20,523 nt of DNA from Chloroflexota bacterium (GTDB lineage: Bacteria; Chloroflexota; Ktedonobacteria; Ktedonobacterales; Ktedonobacteraceae): positions 1 to 20,523 of the forward strand of contig VBHI01000313.1 in the NCBI GenBank assembly GCA_005881495.1, read 5' to 3'. Below the pieces are notes generated by a model. That model saw only the letters and a list, made by a program, of their open reading frames with translations. It did no database searches and was not told the origin of the DNA. Made by a program: the position numbers and the translations under genes. Positions 1-7,195 of the stretch are shown here, piece after piece. The first letter of the stretch is position 1. Every line of letters starts with the position of its first letter.

Positions 1-1550
1 ACAACCACGCGACCTGCTCGGTCTATACACAGAATATGGCCTACGGGGTAAAGCCCCCGGCATTAGGCGAGTGGATTCTCAACCTGGGTGAGGCGGCAGA
101 GTACATGTTCGACCACAATATCTTCCAGGAGAACCTGGTCGCCGTCGACTACTGCGAGCAGATGATGAAGGAAACCAACCCGGGTGTACTTGAGATGGCA
201 AATAAAACCGAAGCTCCGCACGCTGCACAGCATGGCTATCGCACTATCGGTGATATCATGCGGGCGTTCAATCCCTTCACGGGAGAGCTTTACCTCGAGG
301 GGCTCCAGGTGAGCCGATTAACCCGCGAGAAGTTCTGTTTGATGGAGGGGCGCCATGTTCATCCCTCGACCCTCTATCCAGGGGGAGTTGGCACCGTCGC
401 CACCGTCCAACTCTTCACGGACTACCTGGTTCGTCTGATGAAGTACATCGAATTCATGAAGAAGATGGTCCCGCTGCACGACGACCTGTTTGACTTCTTC
501 TACCAGGCATTGCCCGGCTACGAGCAGGTTGGGTACCGGCGGACCCTGATTGGCTGCTGGGGATCGTTCCAGGACCCCGACGTGTGCGACTATGATTATC
601 GCACCATGGACAAGTGGGGACGTGCTATGTTCGTCACGCCTGGCGTGATCGTGGACGGGAAACTGGTGACGACCAGCCTGGTCGATATCAACCTGGGCAT
701 CCGTATCCTGCTGGGGCACTCCTACTACGATGACTGGCAGAACGAAAGGACATTCGTTGATCGCGACCCCCTCGGCAACCCGGTCGACAAACGCCATCCC
801 TGGAATCAGACGACGATTCCCAAGCCACAGAAACGCAACTTCGATGGGGCGTATAGCTGGACGATGGCGCCGCGCTGGTTTGACAAGCGCACCGGCGACT
901 ACCTGGCCCTGGATACTGGCGGTGGCCCTATCGCTCGCCTGTGGGCGACGGCCCTGGCCGGCATAGTTGACCTGGGAGGCTATATCAAGGCGACCGGCAA
1001 CAGTGTCAAGATTCGGCTACCCAAGTCTGCCACGAAGCCGGAGGTGGAGTTCGAGTGGAAGATTCCACAATGGAGCAACGCTATCGAGCGTAACCGTGCG
1101 CGAACCTACTTCCAGGCCTATTCTGCTGCTGTCGCGCTGCACTGTATCGATAAGGCACTTGCTGAGATACGTGCTGGCCGCACCAAGACATGGAACGATT
1201 TCACAGTACCGAAGGAAGCAATTGGCTGTGGATTCCATGAGGCTGTGCGCGGCGTGCTTTCCCATCACATGGTCATCGAGAACGGAAAGATTGCCAACTA
1301 CCATCCCTATCCTCCCACACCCTGGAATGGTAGTGTACGAGACGTCTATGGCACGCCCGGTCCCTACGAAGATGCTGTGCAGAACACACCTATCTTTGAA
1401 GAGAATGGCCCGGACAAGTTCAAAGGCATCGACATCATGCGAGCGGTGCGCAGCTTTGACCCATGCCTGCCATGTGGTGTGCATATGTACCTTGGCGAGG
1501 GGAAAGAGTTGCAGGTAGTTCACTCACCGACATTTGGCGTGACGCTATAG
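1..1550 (+). CDS. hhyL: Group 1h [NiFe]-hydrogenase large subunit, 5'-truncated by the window edge
   Basis: Catalytic subunit that binds the Ni-Fe(CN)2CO centre and oxidises H2; group 1h enzymes are known for scavenging atmospheric H2 during persistence. The reading frame is open from base 3, before the first ATG at 36. The codons there read NHATCSVYTQNMAYGVKPP, the second half of the L1 motif (RxCGxCxxxH then ATCSVYxxNMAYGVKPP), so the true start lies upstream, outside the window. The C-terminus has the L2 motif DPCLPCGVH, whose two Cys ligate Ni/Fe, followed by a 21-residue tail (MYLGEG...HSPTFGVTL). In this family the tail is removed after the His by a dedicated protease, and a candidate protease is at 5380-5958. 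515 residues are visible. The small subunit is expected just upstream. Family assignment is strong; the exact group should be checked with a full-length sequence. Confidence 0.95.
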   Translation, partial: NHATCSVYTQNMAYGVKPPALGEWILNLGEAAEYMFDHNIFQENLVAVDYCEQMMKETNPGVLEMANKTEAPHAAQHGYRTIGDIMRAFNPFTGELYLEGLQVSRLTREKFCLMEGRHVHPSTLYPGGVGTVATVQLFTDYLVRLMKYIEFMKKMVPLHDDLFDFFYQALPGYEQVGYRRTLIGCWGSFQDPDVCDYDYRTMDKWGRAMFVTPGVIVDGKLVTTSLVDINLGIRILLGHSYYDDWQNERTFVDRDPLGNPVDKRHPWNQTTIPKPQKRNFDGAYSWTMAPRWFDKRTGDYLALDTGGGPIARLWATALAGIVDLGGYIKATGNSVKIRLPKSATKPEVEFEWKIPQWSNAIERNRARTYFQAYSAAVALHCIDKALAEIRAGRTKTWNDFTVPKEAIGCGFHEAVRGVLSHHMVIENGKIANYHPYPPTPWNGSVRDVYGTPGPYEDAVQNTPIFEENGPDKFKGIDIMRAVRSFDPCLPCGVHMYLGEGKELQVVHSPTFGVTL

Positions 1551-1589
1551 GCCCTATAGCGTTACCGACCCCATAAGAGGTGTTAGCCC

Positions 1590-1627
1590 GGGGAGTTGCC
1601 AGGGCAAATCTGCCCTGGCAACTCCCC
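1590..1627 (+). repeat. Perfect 17-bp stem-loop between hhyL and the NifU/Rieske-like gene
   Basis: Arms 1590-1606 (ggggagttgccagggca) and 1611-1627 are exact reverse complements with a 4-nt loop (aatc). No T-run follows, so it is not a standard intrinsic terminator. It sits in the only sizeable gap (1551-1735) of the first half of the locus. It could stabilise the 3' end of the hydrogenase subunit mRNA, set a processing point, or partly attenuate expression of downstream genes. The structure is directly visible; its role is inferred. Confidence 0.8.
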
Positions 1628-1687
1628 ACGGCTGAAATCAGGGGTGTCCGCAACGCAACTGCAGTGGAAATGTAGTGGTAACTGCGG

Positions 1688-1705
1688 GTGCCGGGTAGCC
1701 GGCAC
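1688..1705 (+). repeat. Small 7-bp hairpin upstream of the NifU/Rieske-like gene
   Basis: gtgccgg (1688-1694) pairs with ccggcac (1699-1705) around a 4-nt loop. It ends 17 nt before the Shine-Dalgarno aggagg (1723-1728) of the next gene. It may belong to the same leader as the large hairpin at 1590-1627. No function can be assigned from sequence. Confidence 0.4.
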
Positions 1706-1735
1706 ATCATACGTTAGAAAAGAGGAGGATGCCTA

Positions 1736-2671
1736 ATGCAACAAGACCTGCAGGAGCAACAGCGCCGGGCGGAGCGTATCGAGATGCTGATCCAGGAGGT
1801 TGCCGAGTTTCCTGACCCACGTGCGCGTGCCACGACCGAGGAACTTGTCCAGGCACTCCTGGATATGTATGGCGAAGGGCTGGCGCACATACTCGAACTG
1901 ACTGCGCAGTCTGAGGCATCAGGCTACGCACTGATCGAGACTTTTACGAAAAACGATCTGCTTTCATCCTTGTTTTTGCTTCATGGATTGCACCCGGTAG
2001 ACATCGAGACACGCATCGCCAGGGCGCTGGTTGATGTACGGCCCTATCTCAAGTCGCATGGCGGCAATGTCGAGTTAGTCAAAGTCGAAAACGGCGTAGC
2101 CTATTTGCGCCTCGAGGGAAGTTGCCATGGCTGTCCCTCCTCAACCATCACCCTCAAACTGGCGATCGAAGAGGCCATCTATAAGGTGGCTCCAGACCTC
2201 GAAGATCTCCAGGTAGAGGGTGTCACCGATCCACCTTCGCGCCCGGGCATGCCAGTCACATTCGTTCCCCCTCGGCGACGCAAGGATAGCACGCACACAA
2301 CGGAGCAGAACGGCTCATGGATAGCGATGAATGGACTGGACTCTCTGCTTGAAGGAACCCTCAAAGTGATCGCTGTGCAGGGAGAACCACTGCTCTTCTG
2401 TCAGATCGCGGGTACCTACTATGCCTATCATGACCACTGCAGCAGTTGCAATGCATCTCTCGATGGCAGCAGGTTAGAGGGAACCACCCTTATTTGTTCC
2501 TCCTGCGGGCGGCAATACGACATCTGCCGTGCAGGAAGATGCCTGGATACTCCCAACCTGTTCCTGGAACCAGTTCCATTACTGGTGCAGAACGGCGAGG
2601 TGAAAGTAGCCCTGTCAGCATTGACCAAAGACGAGCAAGCTAGCGTGGCCATATCGGCCCCCACAAGGTGA
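1736..2671 (+). CDS. hhyE: NifU-domain protein with C-terminal four-Cys Rieske-like domain (HhyE-like)
   Basis: Probable Fe-S electron carrier or Fe-S assembly factor for the group 1h hydrogenase. It has three parts. Residues 1-90 are helical (ends LLHGLHPVDIETR). Residues 95-160 are a NifU C-terminal domain with GSCHGCPSS, the CxxC pair being C130/C133. Residues 200-295 have a Rieske-like layout. In that domain the expected CxH and CxxH ligand pairs read CSSC (235-238) and CSSC (254-257), so both His ligands are missing and four Cys are present; C264 and C269 lie close by. The start has a strong SD (aggagg, 1723-1728) at 7-nt spacing. NifU/Rieske-like proteins are known beside hhyL in Actinobacteria, and HhyE is the name used for the mycobacterial counterpart as I recall it; the symbol is transferred by context. 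Whether the cluster is [2Fe-2S], rubredoxin-like or zinc cannot be told here. Confidence 0.85.
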   Translation: MQQDLQEQQRRAERIEMLIQEVAEFPDPRARATTEELVQALLDMYGEGLAHILELTAQSEASGYALIETFTKNDLLSSLFLLHGLHPVDIETRIARALVDVRPYLKSHGGNVELVKVENGVAYLRLEGSCHGCPSSTITLKLAIEEAIYKVAPDLEDLQVEGVTDPPSRPGMPVTFVPPRRRKDSTHTTEQNGSWIAMNGLDSLLEGTLKVIAVQGEPLLFCQIAGTYYAYHDHCSSCNASLDGSRLEGTTLICSSCGRQYDICRAGRCLDTPNLFLEPVPLLVQNGEVKVALSALTKDEQASVAISAPTR

Positions 2672-2682
2672 GGTGAGCAGCC

Positions 2683-3360
2683 ATGTCAGCATCTTACCTG
2701 AGCAACGATGGCCAGGATCGTTCCGCTGCTCCCATTGGAGCGCTACGTCGCTTTACGCGGGAGCGCAAGCAGACTCGTGCGCCCGTTGAGCACTGCGACC
2801 TATGCAGTGAAGTGATTCCGGCAGATCACCATCACCTGCTGGACCTCTCCAGCCGCACGGTGATCTGTGCGTGCCATGCTTGCTCGGTGCTCTTCGGCGA
2901 TCCGGGAGCCGGCGGTGGGAAGTATCAGCTTGTGCCCAGGCGCTACCTGGCGTTGCCGGATTTCCACATGACGGATGAACTGATGATCCCGGTGAACATG
3001 GTGTATATTTTTCATAGCACAGTCGCCAGGCGTGCCATGGCCTTCTATCCCAGCCCTGCGGGCGCTATGGAGTCCCTGCTCAGTCTGGAGAATTGGGAGG
3101 TGCTTGTCAGTAGCAATCCCATCCTGAATGACCTGGAACCCGATGTGGAGGCACTACTCATTAACCGCGTGCGGGACACACGCGAGTACTACATCGTTCC
3201 TATCGATGCCTGTTACCGGCTTGTCGGCCTGATTCGGATCTCCTGGAAAGGTCTGAGCGGCGGAGAGGAGGTCTGGAAAGCCATTGCAGAGTTCTTTGCG
3301 GACCTGCGTGCGAAATCCCAGCCTGTGAGAGGAGAGCCTGATGCCGGACCTGAACTTTGA
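2683..3360 (+). CDS. Conserved hydrogenase-cluster protein, DUF5947-like, putative metal-binding
   Basis: 225 aa of unknown biochemical function; the family (DUF5947, as I recall it) is found almost entirely beside group 1h hydrogenase genes. The N-terminal third carries CDLC (C38, C41), a His run at 49-51 and CACHAC (C62, C64, C67). These together suggest a C-x2-C ... C-x2-C zinc or Fe-S site. The remainder (85-205) is a compact alpha/beta region with a patch around VPRRYLALPDF and an internal REYYIVPIDACYRLVGLIR segment. There is no signal peptide or membrane helix. It starts 11 nt after the preceding stop, and the next gene begins inside its last 20 bases, so the block is translationally coupled. 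A role in assembly, or in linking the hydrogenase to the electron-transport chain, is inferred from context only. Confidence 0.8.
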   Translation: MSASYLSNDGQDRSAAPIGALRRFTRERKQTRAPVEHCDLCSEVIPADHHHLLDLSSRTVICACHACSVLFGDPGAGGGKYQLVPRRYLALPDFHMTDELMIPVNMVYIFHSTVARRAMAFYPSPAGAMESLLSLENWEVLVSSNPILNDLEPDVEALLINRVRDTREYYIVPIDACYRLVGLIRISWKGLSGGEEVWKAIAEFFADLRAKSQPVRGEPDAGPEL

Positions 3361-3991
3361 GGTAGTCGATGCCGAGGCTCCGGCTTTCGCCGCAGTCCCG
3401 ACGCTCATCTTCAAACTGCGCATCGAGAACGCCATCCGACAAGAAAATATCCATAGCGTTGTCCTGCGCTGCCAGATCCAGATCAATGTGACACGTCGGC
3501 GGTACAGTGCCGAAGCACAGGCGCGCTTGCTGGAGGTCTTTGGCGAACCAAAGCGGTGGAGTGACACTTTGCGTCCTTTCCTGTGGACCCATGCCAACAC
3601 CACAGTTCCACAGTTCTCAGAGAGCATCACCGTCGATCTACCTGTCCCATGCACCTACGACTTCGAGGTGGCAGGCACGAAGTACTTTGATGCTCTGGGG
3701 GATGGCGAGATTCCACTCACCTTTCTGTTCAGCGGAACCATTTTCTATGAGGGCGAGACAGGCAATTTGCAAGTTGGGCAGATTTCCTGGTCGAAGGAAG
3801 CAACCTACCGCCTCCCAGTTGCACTCTGGCATGAAATGATCGAGCGTTACTTTCCCAACAGTGCCTGGATTCGCGTACGTAAAGATGTCTTCGACCGGCT
3901 CTACCAGTATAAAGCTACGCATAGCCTTCCCACCTGGGAGGAAGTCTTCGTTCAACTGTTGCAGGCAAGTGGCGAGGAGGTGCAGTCATGA
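3341..3991 (+). CDS. Conserved hydrogenase-cluster protein, DUF6084-like
   Basis: 216 aa, recognised as the DUF6084-type partner of DUF5947 in group 1h hydrogenase clusters; function unknown. Its start overlaps the end of the previous gene by 20 nt and its stop overlaps the next start in ATGA (3988-3991). The protein looks mostly beta-stranded (FKLRIEN, VVLRCQIQINVTRR, ESITVDLPVPCTYDFEV, IPLTFLFSGTIFYE) and ends in a helical region rich in aromatics (WHEMIERYFPNSAWIRV, FDRLYQYK). There are only two Cys and no obvious catalytic or cofactor motif, no signal peptide and no membrane span. This fits a structural or adaptor role in a complex better than an enzyme, but that is inference. Confidence 0.8.
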   Translation: MPDLNFEVVDAEAPAFAAVPTLIFKLRIENAIRQENIHSVVLRCQIQINVTRRRYSAEAQARLLEVFGEPKRWSDTLRPFLWTHANTTVPQFSESITVDLPVPCTYDFEVAGTKYFDALGDGEIPLTFLFSGTIFYEGETGNLQVGQISWSKEATYRLPVALWHEMIERYFPNSAWIRVRKDVFDRLYQYKATHSLPTWEEVFVQLLQASGEEVQS

Positions 3992-5052
3992 AGCTAGAGC
4001 AAGTGAAAGAAATTGCCAATACCGTGCTCTACGAGGGCTATCTCCTCTATCCGTACCGGCACTCGGCCATTAAAAATCGCCAGCGGTGGACGTTCGGCGT
4101 GCTCTATCCACAGGAATATAGCGAAGCAAACGGGGGCATAGAACCCTGGACGATGCATACAGAATGCCTGGTAACAGGATCAGCAGATACAATGCTTGAC
4201 GTCTACATACGGTTCCTGCATTTGCTCATACGCAGAAACGTGCAATCCGAGGCTGCGACTGCTCCTTCACAAACCCAGCCTGACGAGCTAAGTGCCCGCG
4301 AGTGGAGCCTGGCAAGCCGTCTAGCAAACGAGCCATGGGAAGAGGGGATCGAACGCGAAGTGTGTGCTCAGAACCTCTCCGTGAGCGACCTGCTCAACCA
4401 CCCACGGCTTCTGGAGATCGAATTTCCCCGTGGGCGCATGGTGGAAGAGCCGACTGGCGCATTGGACGCATCTGCAGCAGCGATTGTTCGCGAGCAGAAA
4501 CCACTTGTGGGGAGCGTCATAATCGCAGCCGAACCCATCAATACAGACCTTTTCAAGATCAGTGTTCAGATAGAAAACAGGACGCCTGGGACTGGCGCGT
4601 TGACGGGCAATGCAGTGATGCCGCATTCGCTCGTCTCCACCCACACCATCTTACAGGTACATCAGGGTACCTTCATCTCGCTGATGGATCCACCTGAGGC
4701 GTTGAAGGCTGTGGCCCAGGGGTGCCAGAATCTTCGTACCTGGCCTGTGCTGGCTGGCAACGAGGGTGAATATGATACAATACTATCATCGCCTATCATC
4801 CTGTATGACTATCCGCAGATAGCCCCAGAAAGCCCTGGCGCTCTTTTCGATGGGACTGAGATTGATGAGATTCTCACACTTCGTATTATGACGTTGACGG
4901 ACGAGGAGAAACAGGAGATGCGGCAAGGGGACGAGCGTGCCCGCGAGATACTGGAGCGAACAGAGGCTCTTTCGCCCGAACAGTTCATGAAGCTACACGG
5001 CGTGATCCGCAATCTGCGACCAGTCGATGAAGGGGGCGAACATGATAGGTAG
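3988..5052 (+). CDS. Conserved hypothetical protein of the group 1h hydrogenase cluster
   Basis: 354 aa. I do not recognise a functional family, only the genomic position, which similar proteins share in actinobacterial group 1h loci. The N-terminus is distinctive (LLYPYRHSAIKNRQRWTFGVLYP, residues ~18-40, split here as LLYPYRHSAIKN and RQRWTFGVLYP) and is followed by a predicted mixed alpha/beta domain. The middle has FKISVQIENRT and LVSTHTILQVHQGTFISLMDPP, which look beta-rich. The C-terminal ~60 residues are acidic and helical (LTDEEKQEMRQGDERAREILER). No Cys-rich metal site, Walker motif, signal peptide or membrane helix is visible. It is joined to the previous gene by ATGA and overlaps the next by 11 nt, so co-production is likely. 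Function not assigned. Confidence 0.75.
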   Translation: MKLEQVKEIANTVLYEGYLLYPYRHSAIKNRQRWTFGVLYPQEYSEANGGIEPWTMHTECLVTGSADTMLDVYIRFLHLLIRRNVQSEAATAPSQTQPDELSAREWSLASRLANEPWEEGIEREVCAQNLSVSDLLNHPRLLEIEFPRGRMVEEPTGALDASAAAIVREQKPLVGSVIIAAEPINTDLFKISVQIENRTPGTGALTGNAVMPHSLVSTHTILQVHQGTFISLMDPPEALKAVAQGCQNLRTWPVLAGNEGEYDTILSSPIILYDYPQIAPESPGALFDGTEIDEILTLRIMTLTDEEKQEMRQGDERAREILERTEALSPEQFMKLHGVIRNLRPVDEGGEHDR

Positions 5053-5383
5053 GGATTTCTCTGGTGAGGATTATCCACCACCGGAATCTGTGCTGATTGC
5101 TGGCAAAGAGGTGAAAGCAGGAAACCGCGTATGTCTGCATCCAAAAGCACGTGCTGATGCTTTCGATATTTTGCTTGATGGGAAGACCGCCCAGGTCGAG
5201 ACTATCCATCAGGATTTCGAGAATCGCATCTATCTGGTAGTGAGACTGGACGACGATCCCGGTAGGGAACAGCCAGACGAGCGAATCCTGCCTGGCCATC
5301 GTTTCTTCTTCTTCCCAGAGGAAGTAGAACCCATGGAGGATACGCCGTTGGAGGACATGGAGATACCGTGGAAGGGACCATGA
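5042..5383 (+). CDS. Small conserved hypothetical protein of the hydrogenase cluster
   Basis: 113 aa from ATG 5042. An in-frame ATG at 5027 exists, but 5042 is preferred because aaggggg (about 5029-5035) gives a well-spaced ribosome site. The core (VLIAGKEVKAGNRVCLHP ... FDILLDGKTAQVETIHQD ... RIYLVVRLDDDPG ... GHRFFFFPEEVEP) alternates short strands and turns and resembles a small SH3-like barrel; that fold is a guess from the strand pattern. There are no metal ligands beyond one Cys, and no membrane segment. It overlaps the upstream gene by 11 nt, and its stop shares ATGA with the protease start (5380). The tight coupling suggests a stoichiometric partner of the 354-aa protein or of the protease. 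Function unknown. Confidence 0.75.
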   Translation: MIGRDFSGEDYPPPESVLIAGKEVKAGNRVCLHPKARADAFDILLDGKTAQVETIHQDFENRIYLVVRLDDDPGREQPDERILPGHRFFFFPEEVEPMEDTPLEDMEIPWKGP

Positions 5384-5958
5384 ACCATACTTCGCCATCG
5401 GAAAGCACTTCCCGGCAAGGGACTTCTCTACGGCGCATACTTATTGCATGCATCGGTAACATCTTCCTGGGGGATGATGGCTTTGGAGTTGAAGTCGCTC
5501 AACGGCTGATGAGCCGCGAGGCCAAACGGTACCCGGAAGGGGTGCAAGTCGTCGATTTCGGAATACGCGGGGTAGAGCTGGCTTATACCCTGCTTGATGA
5601 CTACGATGCGCTCGTCCTTGTCGATGCCGTCCCACGCGGAGGAACACCAGGGACCCTGTATCTCATAGAACCAGACCTTACAGCTATGGTTCCTGAGCAA
5701 GGTATAGAAGCTGGTAGGGTTGCACTGGACACCCACAGCATGGACCCGGTGAAGGTGCTTGCCTTTGCCAGGTTTCTTGGAGCCCGGCCAAACCAAACCT
5801 TGATTGTTGGCTGCGAACCAGCTACGATTATCACAGGTGAAGATGGTGCAGACATGCAGATGGGATTGAGCGAGCCTGTACGGGCCGCCGTCGATGAGGC
5901 CATGAAGATGATCGACTCGCTCGTTGAGCAGTTGCTCACGTCAACACCAGTCACGTAG
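5380..5958 (+). CDS. Hydrogenase maturation protease (peptidase M52, HyaD/HybD family)
   Basis: Endopeptidase that removes the C-terminal tail of the hydrogenase large subunit once nickel is inserted, locking the active site. 192 aa from ATG 5380, which forms ATGA with the previous stop; a GTG four codons upstream (5368) is possible, but ggaaggga (5370-5377) best serves 5380. Family landmarks are GNIFLGDDGFGVEVA (residues 26-40), LVDAVPRG (80-87) and DTHS (117-120). D33, D82 and H119 line up with the Ni-sensing ligands known in E. coli HybD (E16, D62, H93). Its natural substrate is the HhyL tail encoded at 1-1550. Named hhy-type by context; no specific symbol is secure. Confidence 0.93.
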   Translation: MNHTSPSESTSRQGTSLRRILIACIGNIFLGDDGFGVEVAQRLMSREAKRYPEGVQVVDFGIRGVELAYTLLDDYDALVLVDAVPRGGTPGTLYLIEPDLTAMVPEQGIEAGRVALDTHSMDPVKVLAFARFLGARPNQTLIVGCEPATIITGEDGADMQMGLSEPVRAAVDEAMKMIDSLVEQLLTSTPVT

Positions 5959-5990
5959 GACTCTTTGAGAAACGACGAAAGGAAAAGAAC

Positions 5991-6098
5991 ATGACTCTTT
6001 TCAAATTGCTTGCCCTTGCTCTGGTCATTATGCTTGGATACGTAGCGTATCGATCACTGCCAGATATCCAGCGCTATCTGAAAATGCGATCCATGTAG
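5991..6098 (+). CDS. 35-aa single-helix membrane peptide, DUF6893-like
   Basis: A very short ORF with its own SD (gaaagga, about 5977-5983) between the protease and hypA. It encodes a hydrophobic N-terminal helix (FKLLALALVIMLGYVAYRS) followed by a conserved-looking basic tail, LPDIQRYLKMRSM. The LPD-[IM]-x-RYL-x-[IM]-R-x-M tail matches the small proteins I recall from actinobacterial group 1h hydrogenase loci (DUF6893). Predicted topology is one membrane span with a positive cytoplasmic tail. It could anchor or orient the otherwise soluble hydrogenase complex at the membrane, or assist quinone-side electron transfer; both are inference. It is easily missed because it is shorter than common ORF thresholds. 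Confidence 0.82.
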   Translation: MTLFKLLALALVIMLGYVAYRSLPDIQRYLKMRSM

Positions 6099-6158
6099 TG
6101 ACCACATGGGTACGGTAAGCTTCGCCCGGAATGGCGCATTCGAGGAGTGAGGTTGGAT

Positions 6159-6515
6159 ATGCACGAACTCGCGATAGCTCAAAGTATCGTTGAGATTGTT
6201 GAAACTCGAGCAGCAGAGTGTCATGCCACACGTGTCAAGGGTGTGCGGCTGCGCATAGGCGAGGCCATCGGGATCGTTACCGACTCGTTGACCTTCTGCT
6301 TTGAGATGCTGACCAGCTTCGATCCAACGCTTGCAGGCGCAGAACTGTTGATCGATACCGTGCCCCATCAGGCGCGATGTCATCACTGCGCCAAAGAATT
6401 TCCCGTCGTCAACTTTATTGTCCTGTGTCCAACGTGCGGCGAGTGGAGCAGCGAAGTCGTTTCCGGTACGGAATTGCAAATCCTTGAGATGGAGATCGAA
6501 TCGTCAAAGGAGTGA
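6159..6515 (+). CDS. hypA: Hydrogenase nickel insertion protein HypA
   Basis: Nickel metallochaperone that delivers Ni(II) to the hydrogenase large subunit with HypB. 118 aa from ATG 6159. The start is fixed by biology, because HypA needs M-H at its N-terminus (H2 is a Ni ligand) and the protein then begins MHELAIAQSIVE. A GTG four codons upstream (6147) would bury that His. SD gaggagtgagg lies at 6142-6152. The structural zinc site is C74-x2-C77 and C90-x2-C93 (CHHC ... CPTC). The stop (6513-6515) falls inside the SD region of hypB, so the two are coupled. Length is normal for the family. Confidence 0.96.
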   Translation: MHELAIAQSIVEIVETRAAECHATRVKGVRLRIGEAIGIVTDSLTFCFEMLTSFDPTLAGAELLIDTVPHQARCHHCAKEFPVVNFIVLCPTCGEWSSEVVSGTELQILEMEIESSKE

Positions 6516-6520
6516 GGCTC

Positions 6521-7192
6521 ATGCCCAAAGTAACCATCGCCCAAAACATTCTAGCGGCCAACGACACCATTGCTCAGGAAATTCAGCGATCACTGGCAGT
6601 ATGTGGCATTCGCACCATTAATATCATGAGTTCGCCGGGCGCTGGTAAAACCACCCTGTTAGAAAGGACAATTGAGCGACTCCGCGGGCAACTGGGCATT
6701 GGCGTAATCGAAGGCGATGTTGAGACAAGCGCTGACGCGGAACGTATTGAGGCGGCAGGGGCGGAGACGGTCCAGATCAACACGCGGGGAGCATGCCACC
6801 TGGAGGCACACATGATCCGCGACGCACTCGCGGAGATCGAATTGGCGCGTATCGAGCTGCTATTCGTCGAGAACATTGGCAACCTGGTCTGTCCCGCTGC
6901 ATGGAATCTGGGAGAAGACACGCGTGTTGTCGTCGTCAGTACCACCGAAGGGGACGACAAACCGGCGAAATACCCACAAATGTTTGCCGCATCCGAGGTA
7001 ATGATCGTGAACAAGCTCGACCTCCTTCCTTATGTCGACTACGATGTGGAGAAGGTCAAACGGCACGCGTTAGCCATCAACCCACACCTGCGCATCTTCG
7101 AAATGAGTTGCCGTACAGGCGCGGGACTCGATGCCTGGTGTGATTGGTTGCTCAACTTCGCGGCAGAGAAAGACGAGCAACGAGAGGCGTGA
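6521..7192 (+). CDS. hypB: Hydrogenase nickel incorporation GTPase HypB
   Basis: SIMIBI-class GTPase that works with HypA in nickel delivery. 223 aa from ATG 6521, chosen over the GTG at 6512 because aaaggag/gagg (6505-6516) is well placed for it. Motifs are the P-loop SSPGAGKTT (37-45), EGDVET (64-69), NTRGACHLEA (88-96 region; C92 and H93 are metal ligands), ENIGNLVCP (C124, the third ligand) and the guanine-specificity motif NKLD (164-167). It lacks both the N-terminal CxxCGC high-affinity Ni site of E. coli HypB and the His-rich stretch of nickel-storing forms, so it is a minimal HypB. It ends 3 nt before hypF starts. Confidence 0.96.
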   Translation: MPKVTIAQNILAANDTIAQEIQRSLAVCGIRTINIMSSPGAGKTTLLERTIERLRGQLGIGVIEGDVETSADAERIEAAGAETVQINTRGACHLEAHMIRDALAEIELARIELLFVENIGNLVCPAAWNLGEDTRVVVVSTTEGDDKPAKYPQMFAASEVMIVNKLDLLPYVDYDVEKVKRHALAINPHLRIFEMSCRTGAGLDAWCDWLLNFAAEKDEQREA

Positions 7193-7195
7193 TGT

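Noticed and set aside
967..1518. 183-aa plus-strand frame inside hhyL
   Set aside because: Overlaps the conserved large-subunit frame and its product is Arg/Ser/Pro-rich without motifs.
1590..1627. Rho-independent terminator after hhyL
   Set aside because: The stem is perfect, but no T-run follows and the downstream genes belong to the same functional cluster.
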